DNA from: Haemaphysalis longicornis
Lineage: Eukaryota > Arthropoda > Arachnida > Ixodida > Ixodidae
Direction: 5' to 3'
Assembly (NCBI GenBank): GCA_013339765.2
Contig: CM023454.1
Location: 142,788,593-142,852,592 of the forward strand
Length of the DNA: 64,000 nt
Shown: piece by piece, positions 1 through 10,976 of the stretch
Position numbering within the stretch: position 1 is the first letter of the stretch
Layout of the letters: each line of letters starts with the position of its first letter
Made by a program: the position numbers and the translations under genes
The notes under the pieces: model-generated
The model's input: the letters and a program-made list of their open reading frames with translations, nothing else
Database searches by the model: none
What the model was told of the DNA's origin: nothing

Positions 1-1339
1 ACAGAAATGTCTAAAAACAATAAATATGTTGAAAGTCCTGTCTCACCAATCATACGGTGCAGATAAATGACTCCTGCTGCGCCTTTATAACGCTTTGGTA
101 GGGTCTCGTTTGGATTACGGCAGTGTTGTCTACGGGTCGGCTACAGCGCTAAAAATGCTCGATCCAGTGCGGCACCTGGGGCTTCGCCTCTCGTATGGTG
201 CTTTCCGTACACGGCCCTACCCAAAGCTTGTATGTGGAATATGACAAATCGTGCCTGGAGTACCAGCGAATTTATGTTGATCCTTTATATGCTTGTAAAA
301 TATTATCAGTCGAAAACCATCCTTTTAAACATATTTTTATGGATACATCCACGTCACAGCTGTTTTAAATCGCCCATTCGTTTCTGTTCCCTTCTCACAA
401 AGGGTGAGAGAGGAGGCGCCTTTACTTAATGTCTCCTTTTTAAACATCTTGAAATCATCTTTCGTTGATTTTATAGCACCATGGCACCTTCACACTGTGT
501 CGTGTGACTTATCTTTCATCCAACTGGATAAAAATAGGGTACCGAGAAATGCGATTCTGAAGCACCTACTGGCACTCCAGAAGAGTACCAGTGTACAGAA
601 TTTTATAGCGATGCCTCTGAAACTGCCTCCGCCGTGTCATGTGCTGCGCACGGACCCAATTTTAAAGCTTCTGAATCCATGAATGTAACGTTGTGCATCT
701 TCACAGCAGAGGCCTATGGAATCTTTCTAGCTGTGAATCACATTGTCCAATGTCATATCTCAAAATCTGTCATTTACACTGATTCACTAAGTGTCGTACG
801 GGCGTTAGCATCCTGAAAGAAATCCAAAAATTACATCATCAATCTTCTTCTTAGGAGAAATATGTCGGAATATGGTGCCAACCTTGAAGCAACTGTTTGT
901 TGGGTCCCGGTTCACTCGGGGATCGCTGGAAATGAGAGGGCAGATATAATGGCTGCTGCTGCACTCTCCAACACAGTGCACATAACAACAGTACCCTACA
1001 CCGACTTGAAACCACACAGAACAACAACTACGTAGAACATGGCAAAAACATTAGAATGAACAGACAGACAACAAACTCCACATTGTAAAACCACATTTGG
1101 CACGATACAAAACCGATTCACACAACAGACACACAAGTTACCTTGGCAAGGTTATGGATAGGCCACACACATGTAACACACTCCCACCTACTCACTGGAT
1201 CCCCAGACCCATGTGTAGCCGGTGTGGAAAAGGCCTATCCGTAACCCACATACTCATTCAATGTAAGGCACTTGACATGACACGACGCAAACACTTCCCA
1301 CAGCTGTACATACGACATATTCCACAACATCCGTCATGA
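1..1339 (+). pseudogene. LINE ORF2 C-terminus: RT thumb, RNase H, Cys/His tail
   Basis: Translated pieces in shifting frames match the end of an RNase H-bearing LINE ORF2. Bases 100-240 give the connector (SRLDYGSVVYGSA, then HLGLRLSYGAFRT). Bases 590-816 give RNase H with three acidic motifs visible: YSDAS, FTAEAY and YTDSLS. Bases 895-965 give the last RNase H motif (WVPVHSGIAGNERAD). Bases 1195-1300 give a zinc-finger-like tail with CSRCGKG and HILIQC. RNase H removes the RNA strand of the cDNA hybrid during target-primed reverse transcription. At least three frame changes and an in-frame TGA near 820 make it nonfunctional. Confidence 0.8.
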
Positions 1340-1600
1340 TTATCAGGAGAGGAGCCCATGTTTTCAGAGAAACATGTATTTAAGTTTCTTACCGACATAA
1401 AATTTTTACATCTCATTTCTTATCATGCACCTTGACAACCTGGCCCTTTACACCAGTCATCTTCATTACGTTGCATTTTACTTTATTTTTACTGAAATGT
1501 TCTACTTTTACTTCCATGTCACTCTCATGTAATCACTATTGTTTGGCGCAATTTGCCCTTAGTAGGCCTTGCGCCAGTAAACTCCAAACGTCATCATCAT
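1..1600 (+). mobile_element. I/Jockey-type LINE, 3' part (cut by window edge)
   Basis: Decayed non-LTR retrotransposon entering from the left edge. It holds the C-terminal end of the RT region, an RNase H domain, a Cys/His tail and a 3' UTR. The 3' end reads CCTTGCGCCAGTAAACTCC followed by a short (CAT)n run at about 1590-1600, a tail type I associate with arthropod I-group LINEs. Everything from 1340 to 1600 is noncoding 3' UTR. Several stops and frameshifts break the reading frame, so this copy is dead. Assignment to the I/Jockey superfamily rests on RNase H plus the sequence style; the exact clade is not settled. Confidence 0.8.
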
Positions 1601-2149
1601 AATTGCACACAAAATTTTATAGACGGCAAGGTCGGTGGAACTACATGAGCTCAATGCTGTGGGGGAGGCAGCGGGGGTGTGCGGGCTTGTAAGAACCTGT
1701 ACGGATGCGCATGGGGGTGGTAGATGTATGTAACATTTAAAAGCAATAGCTGATACACGTGCAGTTAATAGGGTATAGCTCCGCATCGAAGCCTGAAAGT
1801 TCTCCGTCTAGTATGGTGGTGTAACTTGAGAGAAGCGGGGCCAAGGAATGGTGCGTCGCCTAACCATTCGCGTGCATTATACGCTTTAGAATTTTAGGTT
1901 TGCTTTCAGGAACTTCCCTTTTTGCGTTTTCGCAGCTTTAGTGAACACCATCGCGTCCAGAATGCAATTTTTGGCCCCGATAGTTTCTAGGTAGCTGGGC
2001 TCAAGAACATCGACCTTACTGAAGTGTAGCAGTATGGTGAAGGGAACTACTTAATAAAGAAGGATGCGTTCCTCGCTCAATGGCGCGCAAAATTAAGTAA
2101 GTATGTCATGACTGTATCGAGGCACCCTTTTTCATTCTCCCTCGTTTAT

Positions 2150-2940
2150 GCGGCTTGATTGCAATGTTCCAACGTCCAAAGTACGATTGCTGAGATCGCT
2201 GGTTCCTGTCCGGCCAGCATCCAGGTTCTGGCAGCCACTGATCGTGCGTTGAACGGCCAACATTCGGCAACCAGCGCTTCGGTATTTTTCCGTCCGCCGG
2301 TGTGCGGACGCACAACGGCAGCTAACCGGCTGCCAGACATTCAGTTCTCTTACGGCTGCCGACGTTGAGAAAGAAAACGGCCGAAGTACGGCCTTAGGGC
2401 ATCCGTTTTTTCTTCGGGAAGCGGTAATCGGTCGAAGCACGGCAAGCGACCGGCCACAGAACATGCGAATTCTTGCGGCAGTTGGTGTTCGAAAGGAGAC
2501 CGGCCGGAGCGCGGCTGCCGTGCATTCGTTGTTTCAATGGGGAACCGCGCGTCCGGCGGTAGAATATTCGTTTTCTTCGGGCAACCAGTGTTATGAAGGA
2601 TATCGGCCGACGTACGGCCCCAGAATATACGTTTTTCATTCGGTTAGCTGTCCTCGGCCGAATTACGGCAAGCGAATGGCCACAGAATATTCGGCAACCG
2701 GTGTTCAAGAGGAGACCGGCCTAGGTAAGGTATCTGGTTATACGTCATTTTTTCGGCAAACGGCATACAGCCGAACAACGCCACGCGCCTGGGCGCCGGG
2801 AATTCATGCACAGACGTGTTTGGAAGGAGACCGACCGGTTTTTTCCTGGGGGGAGAAAAAGCCGTTAGGGGGCCGAACGACGGGGACGCTTTTTTCATCC
2901 GCTCCGTGTTTCTACGTTTTAAATGAACGAACATCGTTTG
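2150..2940. repeat. GGCCG-rich imperfect tandem repeat, locus A
   Basis: A GC-rich block dense in CGGCCG, ACGGC and TTCGG words. Diverged tandem units are visible. AGAATAT recurs at 2561, 2622 and 2684 (about 62 bp apart). A longer block containing ACGGCAAGCGA, then GGCCACAGAA, then GGAGACCGGCC recurs at a 226-bp offset (2439 and 2665). The ORFs on both strands are typical of a stop-poor GC-rich repeat and are not taken as genes. A similar block lies at 5870-6190. Whether this is satellite, minisatellite or the body of a transposon cannot be told from one window. Confidence 0.65.
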
Positions 2941-2944
2941 TCAA

Positions 2945-3600
2945 ACAGTAATGAGTGTTCTCGGTGAACGGGCAAGGTACAAGGACCCACTGGACATTAG
3001 CGGGAACCTTTTAGGCCATCGAAATGTCGTTTATTGCCACAAGAAGACTGTGCCACACCCGACGGGTGAGCTAAGCCTCGCCAGTCATCGCCGCTACCAC
3101 GCCTCTGCAGCCGGCTTCGTCGACGCATCAGCTCGAGGCTATTCGCCCCCTCAAGAAATGGAGAGCATTGGAGACATCTACCCGGCAGAGATGTCCGGTC
3201 CGAGATGGAGATGGTTCACCAAAATAACTGGTCTTCAAGGGCATCGAGCAAGCGGCCACCACGCAGGAGCTAAACCGCCACCATGTCAAGGACTCCCCAC
3301 CAAAGAAAGGCAAGTGCGAGAAAAAGCGCAAGTTATTCTGCTTACAATTAAACTGCGACAAGCGATGTTGCGCTATGTTGTTTGTGATAAACGTAGAAGA
3401 GACTCGCTCGTGCATTGGTAGGATGAACTTCATGCCCCGCACTATGTTACTTCATAGGATTTTACGACTGCCTATTTAGAAAAAAAAATATTTTAAATTT
3501 ACGATAACAACAGAGCCTTGTCACTGACGAAGCCTAGCTGTTAATTTAGTTCCGATGTTTGAAGGTGAGCTTAGCTACTCTTGGGATATGACTCATTTGG
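2945..3600. other. Unassigned stretch between repeat block and LINE
   Basis: A 156-residue ORF (2951-3421, plus strand) and a partly overlapping minus ORF (3128-3442) occur here. Neither shows a domain, signal peptide or motif I recognise. The plus ORF may simply extend the GC-rich repeat. No promoter, splice pattern or poly(A) signal supports a gene. Confidence 0.3.
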
Positions 3601-4201
3601 TTAAACATAATCGCCAGCATCCTAGCAAACACGGATTTTGTCAGGATTTTCTTGCTCAACGCAGATTGTTGAGTTCACGCACGATTTGGCTCTTGCAATA
3701 CATAAGCTTAAAGTGGTTGACTGTATATTCTTGGACTGGAATAAAGCAAATGATGGTGTTCCATATCACCTTCTGCGTAGTACATTTCATCCTATGAACT
3801 GAATGAATCGGTTTTTGCATTGGCCCTATAGCTTTGTTCAAAAGTACTGTGTAGTTTAACGGACTATAGCGAATGAACGCGATTTTATATACCTGCAGCT
3901 TTATTCGAATTTAATAACATCCTGGTGTGCTGATTCAGAAAAGTTTTTGGATGTTAAACAGTGTGTTAACGGCACCTTTACAAGAAAACCTTCATTCCAA
4001 TTGAATACGTATACCGTAAATTATGCTGCTGTGACAAGGGCCGAGGAATATAAATACCTAGGAGTGTATTTAGGGAGTGGTTAGAGGTTAAATAGGCAGG
4101 TTCACACCATAAAAGTTACGGCTGCATATGTTTTTGACTTTCTGAGACGAAATTTCAGTGAACCTCCATCGAACTAAAAAGAACAAGCGTATTTCACTCA
4201 T

Positions 4202-4588
4202 GTGCGCTCAATCTTGGAGTACGCATGTGTTTTCGTAGATCCCTACACCAAAGAACTGGTTGATACGCTCGAAAACATACAGAATATGTCAGTGCGATTC
4301 GTATTAAGTAATTGGCACGCTCAACTTAGCATGAGAGAATGTAAAAGTAAACTGAAATGGCAGGACGTGAAAGATCACAGACGAAACCACAGGTTGAACT
4401 TTTTTCGTAATATCTATCATTCGAAAAGTGGAGTAGAAGAGGAGAAGTATGTCCAAGCGCCATTCTACATATCGCAAAGTGGGACCGCTAGCTTAAAGCA
4501 AATTATTAACTTTCCTTTAAAGGTGACGCCTTGCGCGATTCGTTTTATTTTACATCAATACTGCAGTGTAATTATCTTCCACGTATGA
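4202..4588 (+). pseudogene. CR1-like ORF2 C-terminal fragment
   Basis: The longest open piece of the remnant, 128 residues. It begins in the segment RSILEYACVFVDPYTKE and runs to the C-terminal region with FFRNIYHSKSG and QAPFYIS. In intact relatives this region follows the RT thumb and ends the protein. The piece has no catalytic residues. Upstream frame 3940-4190 continues the same protein with a TAG near 4082 and a TAA near 4176. The real start is not in this fragment. Confidence 0.75.
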
Positions 4589-4704
4589 TTGTATTAACTG
4601 TTTATATTGACGATTTTCAGCGCGCTTTGTAGAATTATTTTGTAATTTTGTCTCGTAATTAATGCTTAGTGTTATGTATCTCCCTTCTGTAATGCATGCA
4701 GTCA

Positions 4705-4796
4705 TCAAATAAATAAATAAATAAATAAAACAATGAATAAATAAGTGAATAAAATGAAATAAATAAACAAACAAGCAAATAAATAAATAAATAAAC
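4705..4796 (+). repeat. (AAATA)n-type LINE tail
   Basis: A run of AAATA/AATA units with scattered substitutions directly after the CR1-like 3' UTR. The same kind of tail ends the CR1 copy at 41832-41860. Confidence 0.85.
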
Positions 4797-5530
4797 TTTC
4801 AGAGGCGCAAGTTTGCCTCCGACGGGTTGAGAACCCTACGCATTCAACCTTGATCGATAAAATATTTATTGCCCTATTCGTTGCAGTATGCAAGGTTTCC
4901 TGTATGCATGCTACCATTGCTATGTTATTGGTTTGAAACAAATTATGTAACTCTAATTTTACGCCTTTATTTGCGTGAACACAGAGGGATACAACTGCAG
5001 CCACCTGAAGCAGTGCGTCATTCGCAACGCGTCTAGAATTTTTTGAACGTAGTATGTATGACATTAGAAGATATTAAGTTCTTTTGGACTATTAAGTGGT
5101 GTGGACGTATACTCATGAAAACACCATTAAAATAGACTGCAAATGAAAGTACCTCTTCGCTCCTTCTCACGATCAGCCCTGCGCAAGATCATCAGAAAAG
5201 TTGATCGAGTAGAAAATGTCTTTGCAAGAAAAATGGGCAAAAACTGGACATACTTTTTTTGTGAAGGAGTTATAATAAATGCTCCTGAGTGCTTTGTTGA
5301 GAACCAAAACGCTTCGTAAAGGCATTCACGCCGGTCTTATATACATCAAAATTGGCCAAGCAACTGTTATAAAAATAGTTTATGTAGTCATAGCATGAAA
5401 GTGTTCTGGAATATTGCCCTAAAAGAAATTGGCTAAAAGCGGCGCAATTTATCTCTCTGAAATTAAACCCACCAAAGTATGCGCCCTCCGCGCCCCCCCC
5501 CCCCTCCTCTTTCCTCGTTTATTACAGGTA
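4797..5530. other. No recognisable gene
   Basis: AT-rich sequence with no supported feature. A short C-rich run lies at 5490-5503. Confidence 0.4.
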
Positions 5531-5811
5531 AACCGCCCCACAGAGGATATCAGGATCTGGACAATACATCTATTCAAGCTCTACAAAGAACTGAATATTT
5601 TCTGAGTTCGGCAGTAAAAGAGGCAAGCAAAAAAGGAACGACAATTTGTGAGCACTGTTTAATAAATGAATCTTGCTGTCAACAGAGGCTGGTAATTAGG
5701 CAAGGCTACGCTGAAAGCTTGACGGCTTGTGGTTGCGCGCGAGTTCACTTTGATGTGGCTGCATTGGACCCAAAATGCTGGGTTTGTGCTGCTTCTGCAC
5801 TGCGCGAATGA
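5530..5811 (+). other. Cys-rich open frame of unknown origin
   Basis: An open frame of about 94 codons after TTACAG at 5521-5526 and before a TGA at 5809. It is Cys-rich near the C-terminus (CEHC, ESCCQ, CGCA, CWVC), which is unusual for random DNA. It could be a decayed exon or transposon fragment, since AG precedes it as at a 3' splice site. I do not recognise the family and see no partner exon. Chance remains a real possibility. Confidence 0.25.
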
Positions 5812-5869
5812 GTCATCTGCTGGCGCGACATGCAGTGACCGGCCTCAGTACAGTTAACGTACTGTGACT

Positions 5870-6190
5870 GAACTCCAATGCCCGTAGCACGGCCGTAATT
5901 CCGGTAGCTTTAGTCCGGCTGGAGTCCGACGACCGCATCTCGGCTGTCCTCCGGCGGCCGTACTTCGGCCGTACACGGGTGGCTTTGGAATGGCCGGAGC
6001 CCTACGGCTGGAATCTGGCCGTATGACCGTAAGCCGGTCGACTGGCCGACGGACACTGGCCGTTGGACAGCCATGGGAGTACGGCCGTATACGGCCAAAA
6101 GGCCCACATTTGGACATGGGCCGAACATGGCTGCCGGAAAACGGCCGGACAGAAAATCACAGGCCAAAGTACACCGGCCTGTTTTAGGCC
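5870..6190. repeat. GGCCG-rich imperfect repeat, locus B
   Basis: Short palindromic words (CGGCCGTA, ACGGCCGTATACGGCC, GGCCGAACA) recur every 15-40 bp. Composition and words resemble 2150-2940, though no long alignment is obvious by eye. The ORFs on both strands reflect the stop-poor composition. Confidence 0.6.
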
Positions 6191-6553
6191 GAACAGTCCT
6201 GTGCTGCCTGGGGTGATTTTGCAATGGGCGCACTACTGCGTCGGGCTGGCGGGCCTCTGTAGGGCCTCCCGCTGCACGCTACCTGTCTCTTGCCTGTATT
6301 GTGACGACTGATAGCTGAACGACGACTCAACGAGGAATAGAACAGAAGATGATAGGGGCTGCAATAATCGTCAAGAAGGCAGTGGAGTGAGTCAGGGAAC
6401 AAACGCGCGTTAACGACATAGTAGAAATTAAACGGTGGAAATGGGGGTGATCAGGGCATGTAATTTGAAGTCAAGTTAACCGTTAGTTGTAAAGGGTAAG
6501 AAAGCGTATCCCTAGTGATTTCAAGTTTGGCGGGGGTGACAGAGCGTTAGATG

Positions 6554-6810
6554 CACACTAAAACTTTTTACGCCCAAAAGGGTGCTTCCGCTTGTTGCCG
6601 CAGGAGCACCCTAAAAACTGAATATTTTACACCCTTTAGGGTGCTTGGATTCTGTCGCCGTTGGAGCACCCTTTGTGAAGCACCCCAGAAGACAGGTGCC
6701 TTATAACACCCTTTTCGGCCTAACAGTATCCTAGTGTGCTACTTAGCACCCCAATTTGTAGGAGCATCTTCTGCAAAAGCAGCCACCTAAAGGGTTACAA
6801 AAAGGGTGCG
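6554..6810. mobile_element. GGGTGC/GCACCC foldback element, copy A
   Basis: The left end reads CACACTAAAACTTTTTACGCC at 6554. The inside is a chain of GGGTGC and GCACCC words, often as short inverted pairs, ending in CAAAAAGGGTGC near 6800. The left terminus is close to the reverse complement of the right terminus of the element at 25247-25622 (GGTGTTAAAAAGTTTAGTGTG). That pairs the two as one family with inverted ends. The right end of this copy is not clear and may be truncated. There is no coding capacity. It is probably a nonautonomous DNA element. Confidence 0.6.
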
Positions 6811-8090
6811 TCATCCTCGGTTCATAAATGGCGCAGCAGGTGTGAAACCACATATTGCACAATATGACGCACGATTATGGTATTAAGCATTCGTGCTTTC
6901 CAAGCTCGGTTCTGTGAGACATTCTATTGAAGCTCAACGTCAGGTGATAATTTTCTTGAACTTGTGTCACCGATTGTTAAAACATCAATTTAAAGAGTCA
7001 GGAGCCACATCTCAGCACAGAGTTATAACTTTAGAGGTAGTTGATTATCCAAAACTTCGTAAAAAACCAATTATATGTTCACTTTGCCGAACTGCAGTAC
7101 ACATCCTTCGAGCTTCACTGCACAGCCTAACCATGCTGTGCAGTGAAAACAATTAGGTGTGCAACACCTCAACCACACAAAACTTCCTTTAACCTTAAAA
7201 CCCTTGGCTTCTCAGTATTGCATCAAACTTCCAATCCAGGTAGCTACCTGCAATGTTTAGTGTCTTATTCTTGAGCTGAGCAGGAACGTTCAATATGAAG
7301 GAAGACCAAATGCAAAATGTATAGTTTTCTCTGTAATGCGGCTGATAATATAGTTCCCTCCGAACTGCGGCTCATAATCTACTTATAAAAGTTGGGTACC
7401 CAAGCAATTTATTTTCGTTTGCATTATTCTTTTTGCTTTACGAAAAAATATTCATATGGTACAGCACTTGGAAGGTTTGGTGGTATATGGAGTTTTATAA
7501 GCATACATTTAGTCTAAATGACCCCACATAGCAATAACAAGAACTGCAAACATCACAGAACAATGCATACAAGTTCCCTGGTGAAGCCCATGGTTGAAAT
7601 GTAATGTCATTGTTCATAAAACATTATTTTATCATGAGGCTAGCTTGTACATGGTGCCTTGCATTATGTCCCTGCCGGTGGTTGTGGGGTCATTTGTCAC
7701 TGTTGCAAATGAAAAACCAACAGCCAGGGCCATTAGTTTTGGCTAGTATTACGAGGTGCCTAACGGCAAGCATTCTACGTCGATAGACGTTTTTAGAGTT
7801 GACTAGAACTGAAATCAGCAAAAGATTCTTTAGAAAACATTCAGTCTATCCGCAGCTTTAGGGTTTGCTAATTTGCATATTTGCGTTTCATCTGCCTTTC
7901 TTAACAACATTTTTTTATTCATAAGAAGGTGCATAACCAAAAGCAAAAAGCTTTTCTGTAAACCTTTGGTAGCTATATAATTGTTACAAAATATTTTACT
8001 CTAAATATGGCAGCTTAAACTCAGAATATTTGCATTTAAAAACATTAAAATAAGTTTAAATTGATCATACATTTTTAGCTGTTTTTACGC
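6811..8090. other. AT-rich stretch without recognisable genes
   Basis: ORFs at 6893-7156 and 7604-7786 are short, lack motifs and are judged random. No repeat unit or RNA gene was recognised. Confidence 0.4.
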
Positions 8091-8215
8091 AAAACTGTAC
8101 ATGGGATATGAAGTGCATCACAAGGAGGGCTTTGAATTAGCTTTAGCAAATTTGGGACATTTAAGGTGCACTGAAATCTCTACACATGCGCTTTTTCACT
8201 TTCTGTATCCACCAG
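8090..8215 (+). repeat. Diverged copy of a tick-type interspersed element
   Basis: Words in order (GAGGGCTTTGAATTAG, TTTAAGGTGCACTGAAATCTC, ATGCGCTTTTTCACTT) parallel those at 11670-11760 (GGAAGGCTTCGCATTAAT, GTTCGCACCGAAATCTC). I remember this consensus as abundant in tick DNA; that is memory, not a search. It is noncoding and heavily diverged. Confidence 0.55.
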
Positions 8216-8782
8216 GAAAATGACTGCCAATTTAGACAGCGATTCTAAATAGTAGTTGACGTGCATTTTAAAATAATCTCAAACATTATAGCAACACAAT
8301 TAATTTTTACAAGTTGTAGACATTGCGCGTTACACCAGACATTGGACTACACTGTGAAGAGCTTTTACATCTACAATGACGTCTACAAAGCAAGCTTATA
8401 CTGGTAGAATGTTTCATACAATAATTACTGTGTGTTCAGAGCTCACGTGTGAAGTATGGATACTGCTGCTTCAGCAAGAACCGAGGATGAGCACCCTTCC
8501 TGGTTCTGAAAAAAAAAATAACAGAGGAAATGCCTTAAGCAGGATTCTGAAACAGGGTTGAAAGAAACAAGAATGAACAAGAAATTCTTTTAAAACATGT
8601 AAAGCAATGCAAACACATATTTATTTCAACTTCATTTCTACAAAAGACCACCTCATGAAGACTGGTGATGGGGTATTGGCTCAAAAAAGAGCAGAGAGCA
8701 CTTATATAAATGCAACAGGGAGCCTTCGCAGCCAAAAATTGTTTGAGCAACTAAACTAATCACTGTTCAAGAAACTCATAAA

Positions 8783-8907
8783 AGATGTTTGAATGCATAA
8801 AAAACCAGTGGTAAACACAGAAAACAGAATGACGGCACAAGTTTGTCCCGTCATCCTCTTCTGTGTCCTGCGTTTTCCTATGGTTTTTCATCCATTCAAA
8901 CATGTAC
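8783..8907. repeat. Imperfect inverted repeat (foldback)
   Basis: The left arm begins GATGTTTGAATGCATAAAAA and runs through ACACAGAA to ATGACGGCACAA. The right arm reads TTTGTCCCGTCAT, then TTCTGTGTC, and ends TTTTTCATCCATTCAAACAT. The arms are about 57-62 bp with almost no loop, so the transcript could form a long hairpin. It may be the centre of a foldback or inverted insertion. There is no coding sequence. Confidence 0.65.
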
Positions 8908-10534
8908 CAGCTAGCCCAGTCCAACGCCTTGGTATCATAAAATATGGATAGTCAATCCTTACAGAAAGTTGAAAAAAAAAAGTATAAAGTAGGTGACAAA
9001 ATTAAAACGACAGAAAAATGGTTGGCTTTTAATTTTAAATGATAATATAAAAAATAACGGCATGAATGAAAGTGAGCAGCACGCGAAGTACCTTGTTGCT
9101 AGCCCGACATTCCACTTTGAAGCAAAATGTCCGCTTTCAACACTACATAGGCTAAACATGAAATGAGGCATTACTTTAGGCACACAAAATATACCATAAT
9201 TGTTAAAAAAGCTACGAATTAGTTGAAAAAAGCTGACCACAACAAATTGGAATTGGTGAGTAGATACAGTTTCAGAAATACACAGCGACATCATATAAAA
9301 ATATATGGTTCCCATACAAAGATTGATCATAACAAAAATTCAGGACTACATTTATCAGACTGGCATCAATGTGCAAAGCAGCTTAATGAAGGAAGACGGT
9401 CTTCACTAAAACATGTTAATATTGAGAGCTCATGTGCTTCCCGGCAAGTTGGAAGTGTAAACCCACTGACACCTTAACTAACCCGCCTGAATCCTCACTT
9501 TATAGACATTGAGGAATTTTACGAATTGGTTTATTGTGGCGAGCTGTCTAGTTTATCTCCCTACTTTTCTTGGCATTTCGTGTCTAATTCTAAATTTGGT
9601 GACTAGATAGCTTTTACTATGGTCATGCACTGGTGACAACGAATATTTGATTTCATTTTTAAAAAATTCAGTTTTGTTTTATCGCTCACCAGCCAATGAT
9701 CTGAAATATCAGAGGTGCTTAAAACGCACGTTGGCATTTCCTTCCTGCATTGTAGTACAACTAATCATGACTTTTACCATAATTTGTTTACAAATCGTAA
9801 TATTTGAAAAGCATTCAGCCGAATGAAAATGTCATTTAAGAAGCATGCACAATCAACAAGGCCTCAATGACTCTCACGACGTGGTCCACTTGTTTCCGTC
9901 ACAAATAACCTGAGTGCAGACACATTCCACGGAAGACGAAGGTAACATGCCCTCTTGGGTGATGAATATTTAAAAAGCCTTACGAGTAAATGTACTGCTG
10001 AGCACGTGAAATTGTGGCATTAAAACAAAAGATCCCTCTGCGGCATCTTTCACTTGGAGGAGCGCTTGACCACAAACTTTGAGAAGCTGGAAAATGCTCC
10101 ATAAGCCGCTCCAGCCAGCAGAAACGATGCCGGACACAAGTTGGTAGGCGGGCCGTTAGCATCCTGCGATTGTGAAGATATTTCTGTTTAGTTGATGCTC
10201 TCCTTTTTGTACCACTGTTTATTTCACCTTTAACAAGCAGCTGAACTCCTTAACGTTCGAATAATAAAATGCTGCAAGCGGAAGAGTTAGCAGGGTTACG
10301 TCAATTTTGCTTTTCTACGAATTAACACAATGTAGGTAATCTGCACACAACTACAATCAAACTAAAATTTTCACCTACTTCACTGCTAACATCAGCGTTT
10401 GACTGCTCAAGCACAAATACACGTTAGACATGTGAGCAATCTGCTAAACTTATCCCCACAAACTGAACAATCAGGCATCAGAAATCGGCAAGAAAGGAGG
10501 TGTCACCTTTAAATGGCACTTTTTTCGTTCCAAA
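8908..10534. other. No recognisable gene
   Basis: AT-rich DNA. Short ORFs at 8959-9330 (minus) and 9223-9477 (plus) overlap on opposite strands and lack motifs. Nothing else is supported. Confidence 0.4.
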
Positions 10535-10976
10535 TATAAACAACACCTGGAAGCTTGAAGCGTGAGAGGGGGTCTTTCACGCTGACAATGTCAGAACATA
10601 GCTTGCTAGTGGGCACATGCACGATGTGCACAATGTGTTTCTTGAAAATGCGTGCAAAAGCTTGATTGATGTGTAGGACGAGAATTGCAGCACGTTTTGA
10701 CGCAGGCCTTGTGGATGCTTCTGCCTGCTAATGTCAATGCGGATTCCTGCTAGTCGCCCTCTTCGCTTCTTTCTGAATATAATGCTTTAGGCAGCCACAA
10801 GGACTGCATCAAAACGTGCAGCAATTACCTACGTCCCACACATCGGTGAAACTCTCGCACACATTTTCAAGAAACGCAATGCATACATCCTGCATGTGCC
10901 CACTACCAAGCTGCGTTGTGACATTGTCAGCGTGAAAGACCCCCTCTCACGCTCCAAGCTTCCGGGTATTGTTTAT
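10535..10976. repeat. Long inverted repeat made by two Penelope copies
   Basis: The left arm is 10535-10722 and the right arm 10788-10976. The complement of CACGCTGACAATGTCAGAAC in the left arm is found in the right arm as GTGACATTGTCAGCGTG. Arms are imperfect (roughly four in five bases by eye) and about 188 bp each. Confidence 0.75.

Larger units (their letters stand above)
3600..4797 (+). mobile_element. CR1-like LINE remnant, internally deleted
   Basis: Decayed CR1-group LINE. Bases 3630-3790 correspond to the RT fingers/palm start (HGFCQDF, then FLDWNKA-like residues across frames). Bases 3935-4560 correspond to the RT thumb and C-terminus. The palm with the catalytic FADD box is missing between about 3800 and 3930. 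The C-terminal stretch YKYLGVYLGSG, FLRRNF, HVRSILEYACVF, LENIQN parallels YKYLGVTLTQD and RPKLEYACAIW in the better-kept CR1 copy at 37630-41860. The element ends in an A-rich (AAATA)n-type tail at 4705-4796. It is dead by deletion, frameshift and stop codons. Confidence 0.8.

Noticed and set aside
2463..3421. Two ORFs of 162 and 156 codons
   Set aside because: The first is inside the GGCCG tandem repeat. The second has no motif and overlaps a minus ORF of similar quality.
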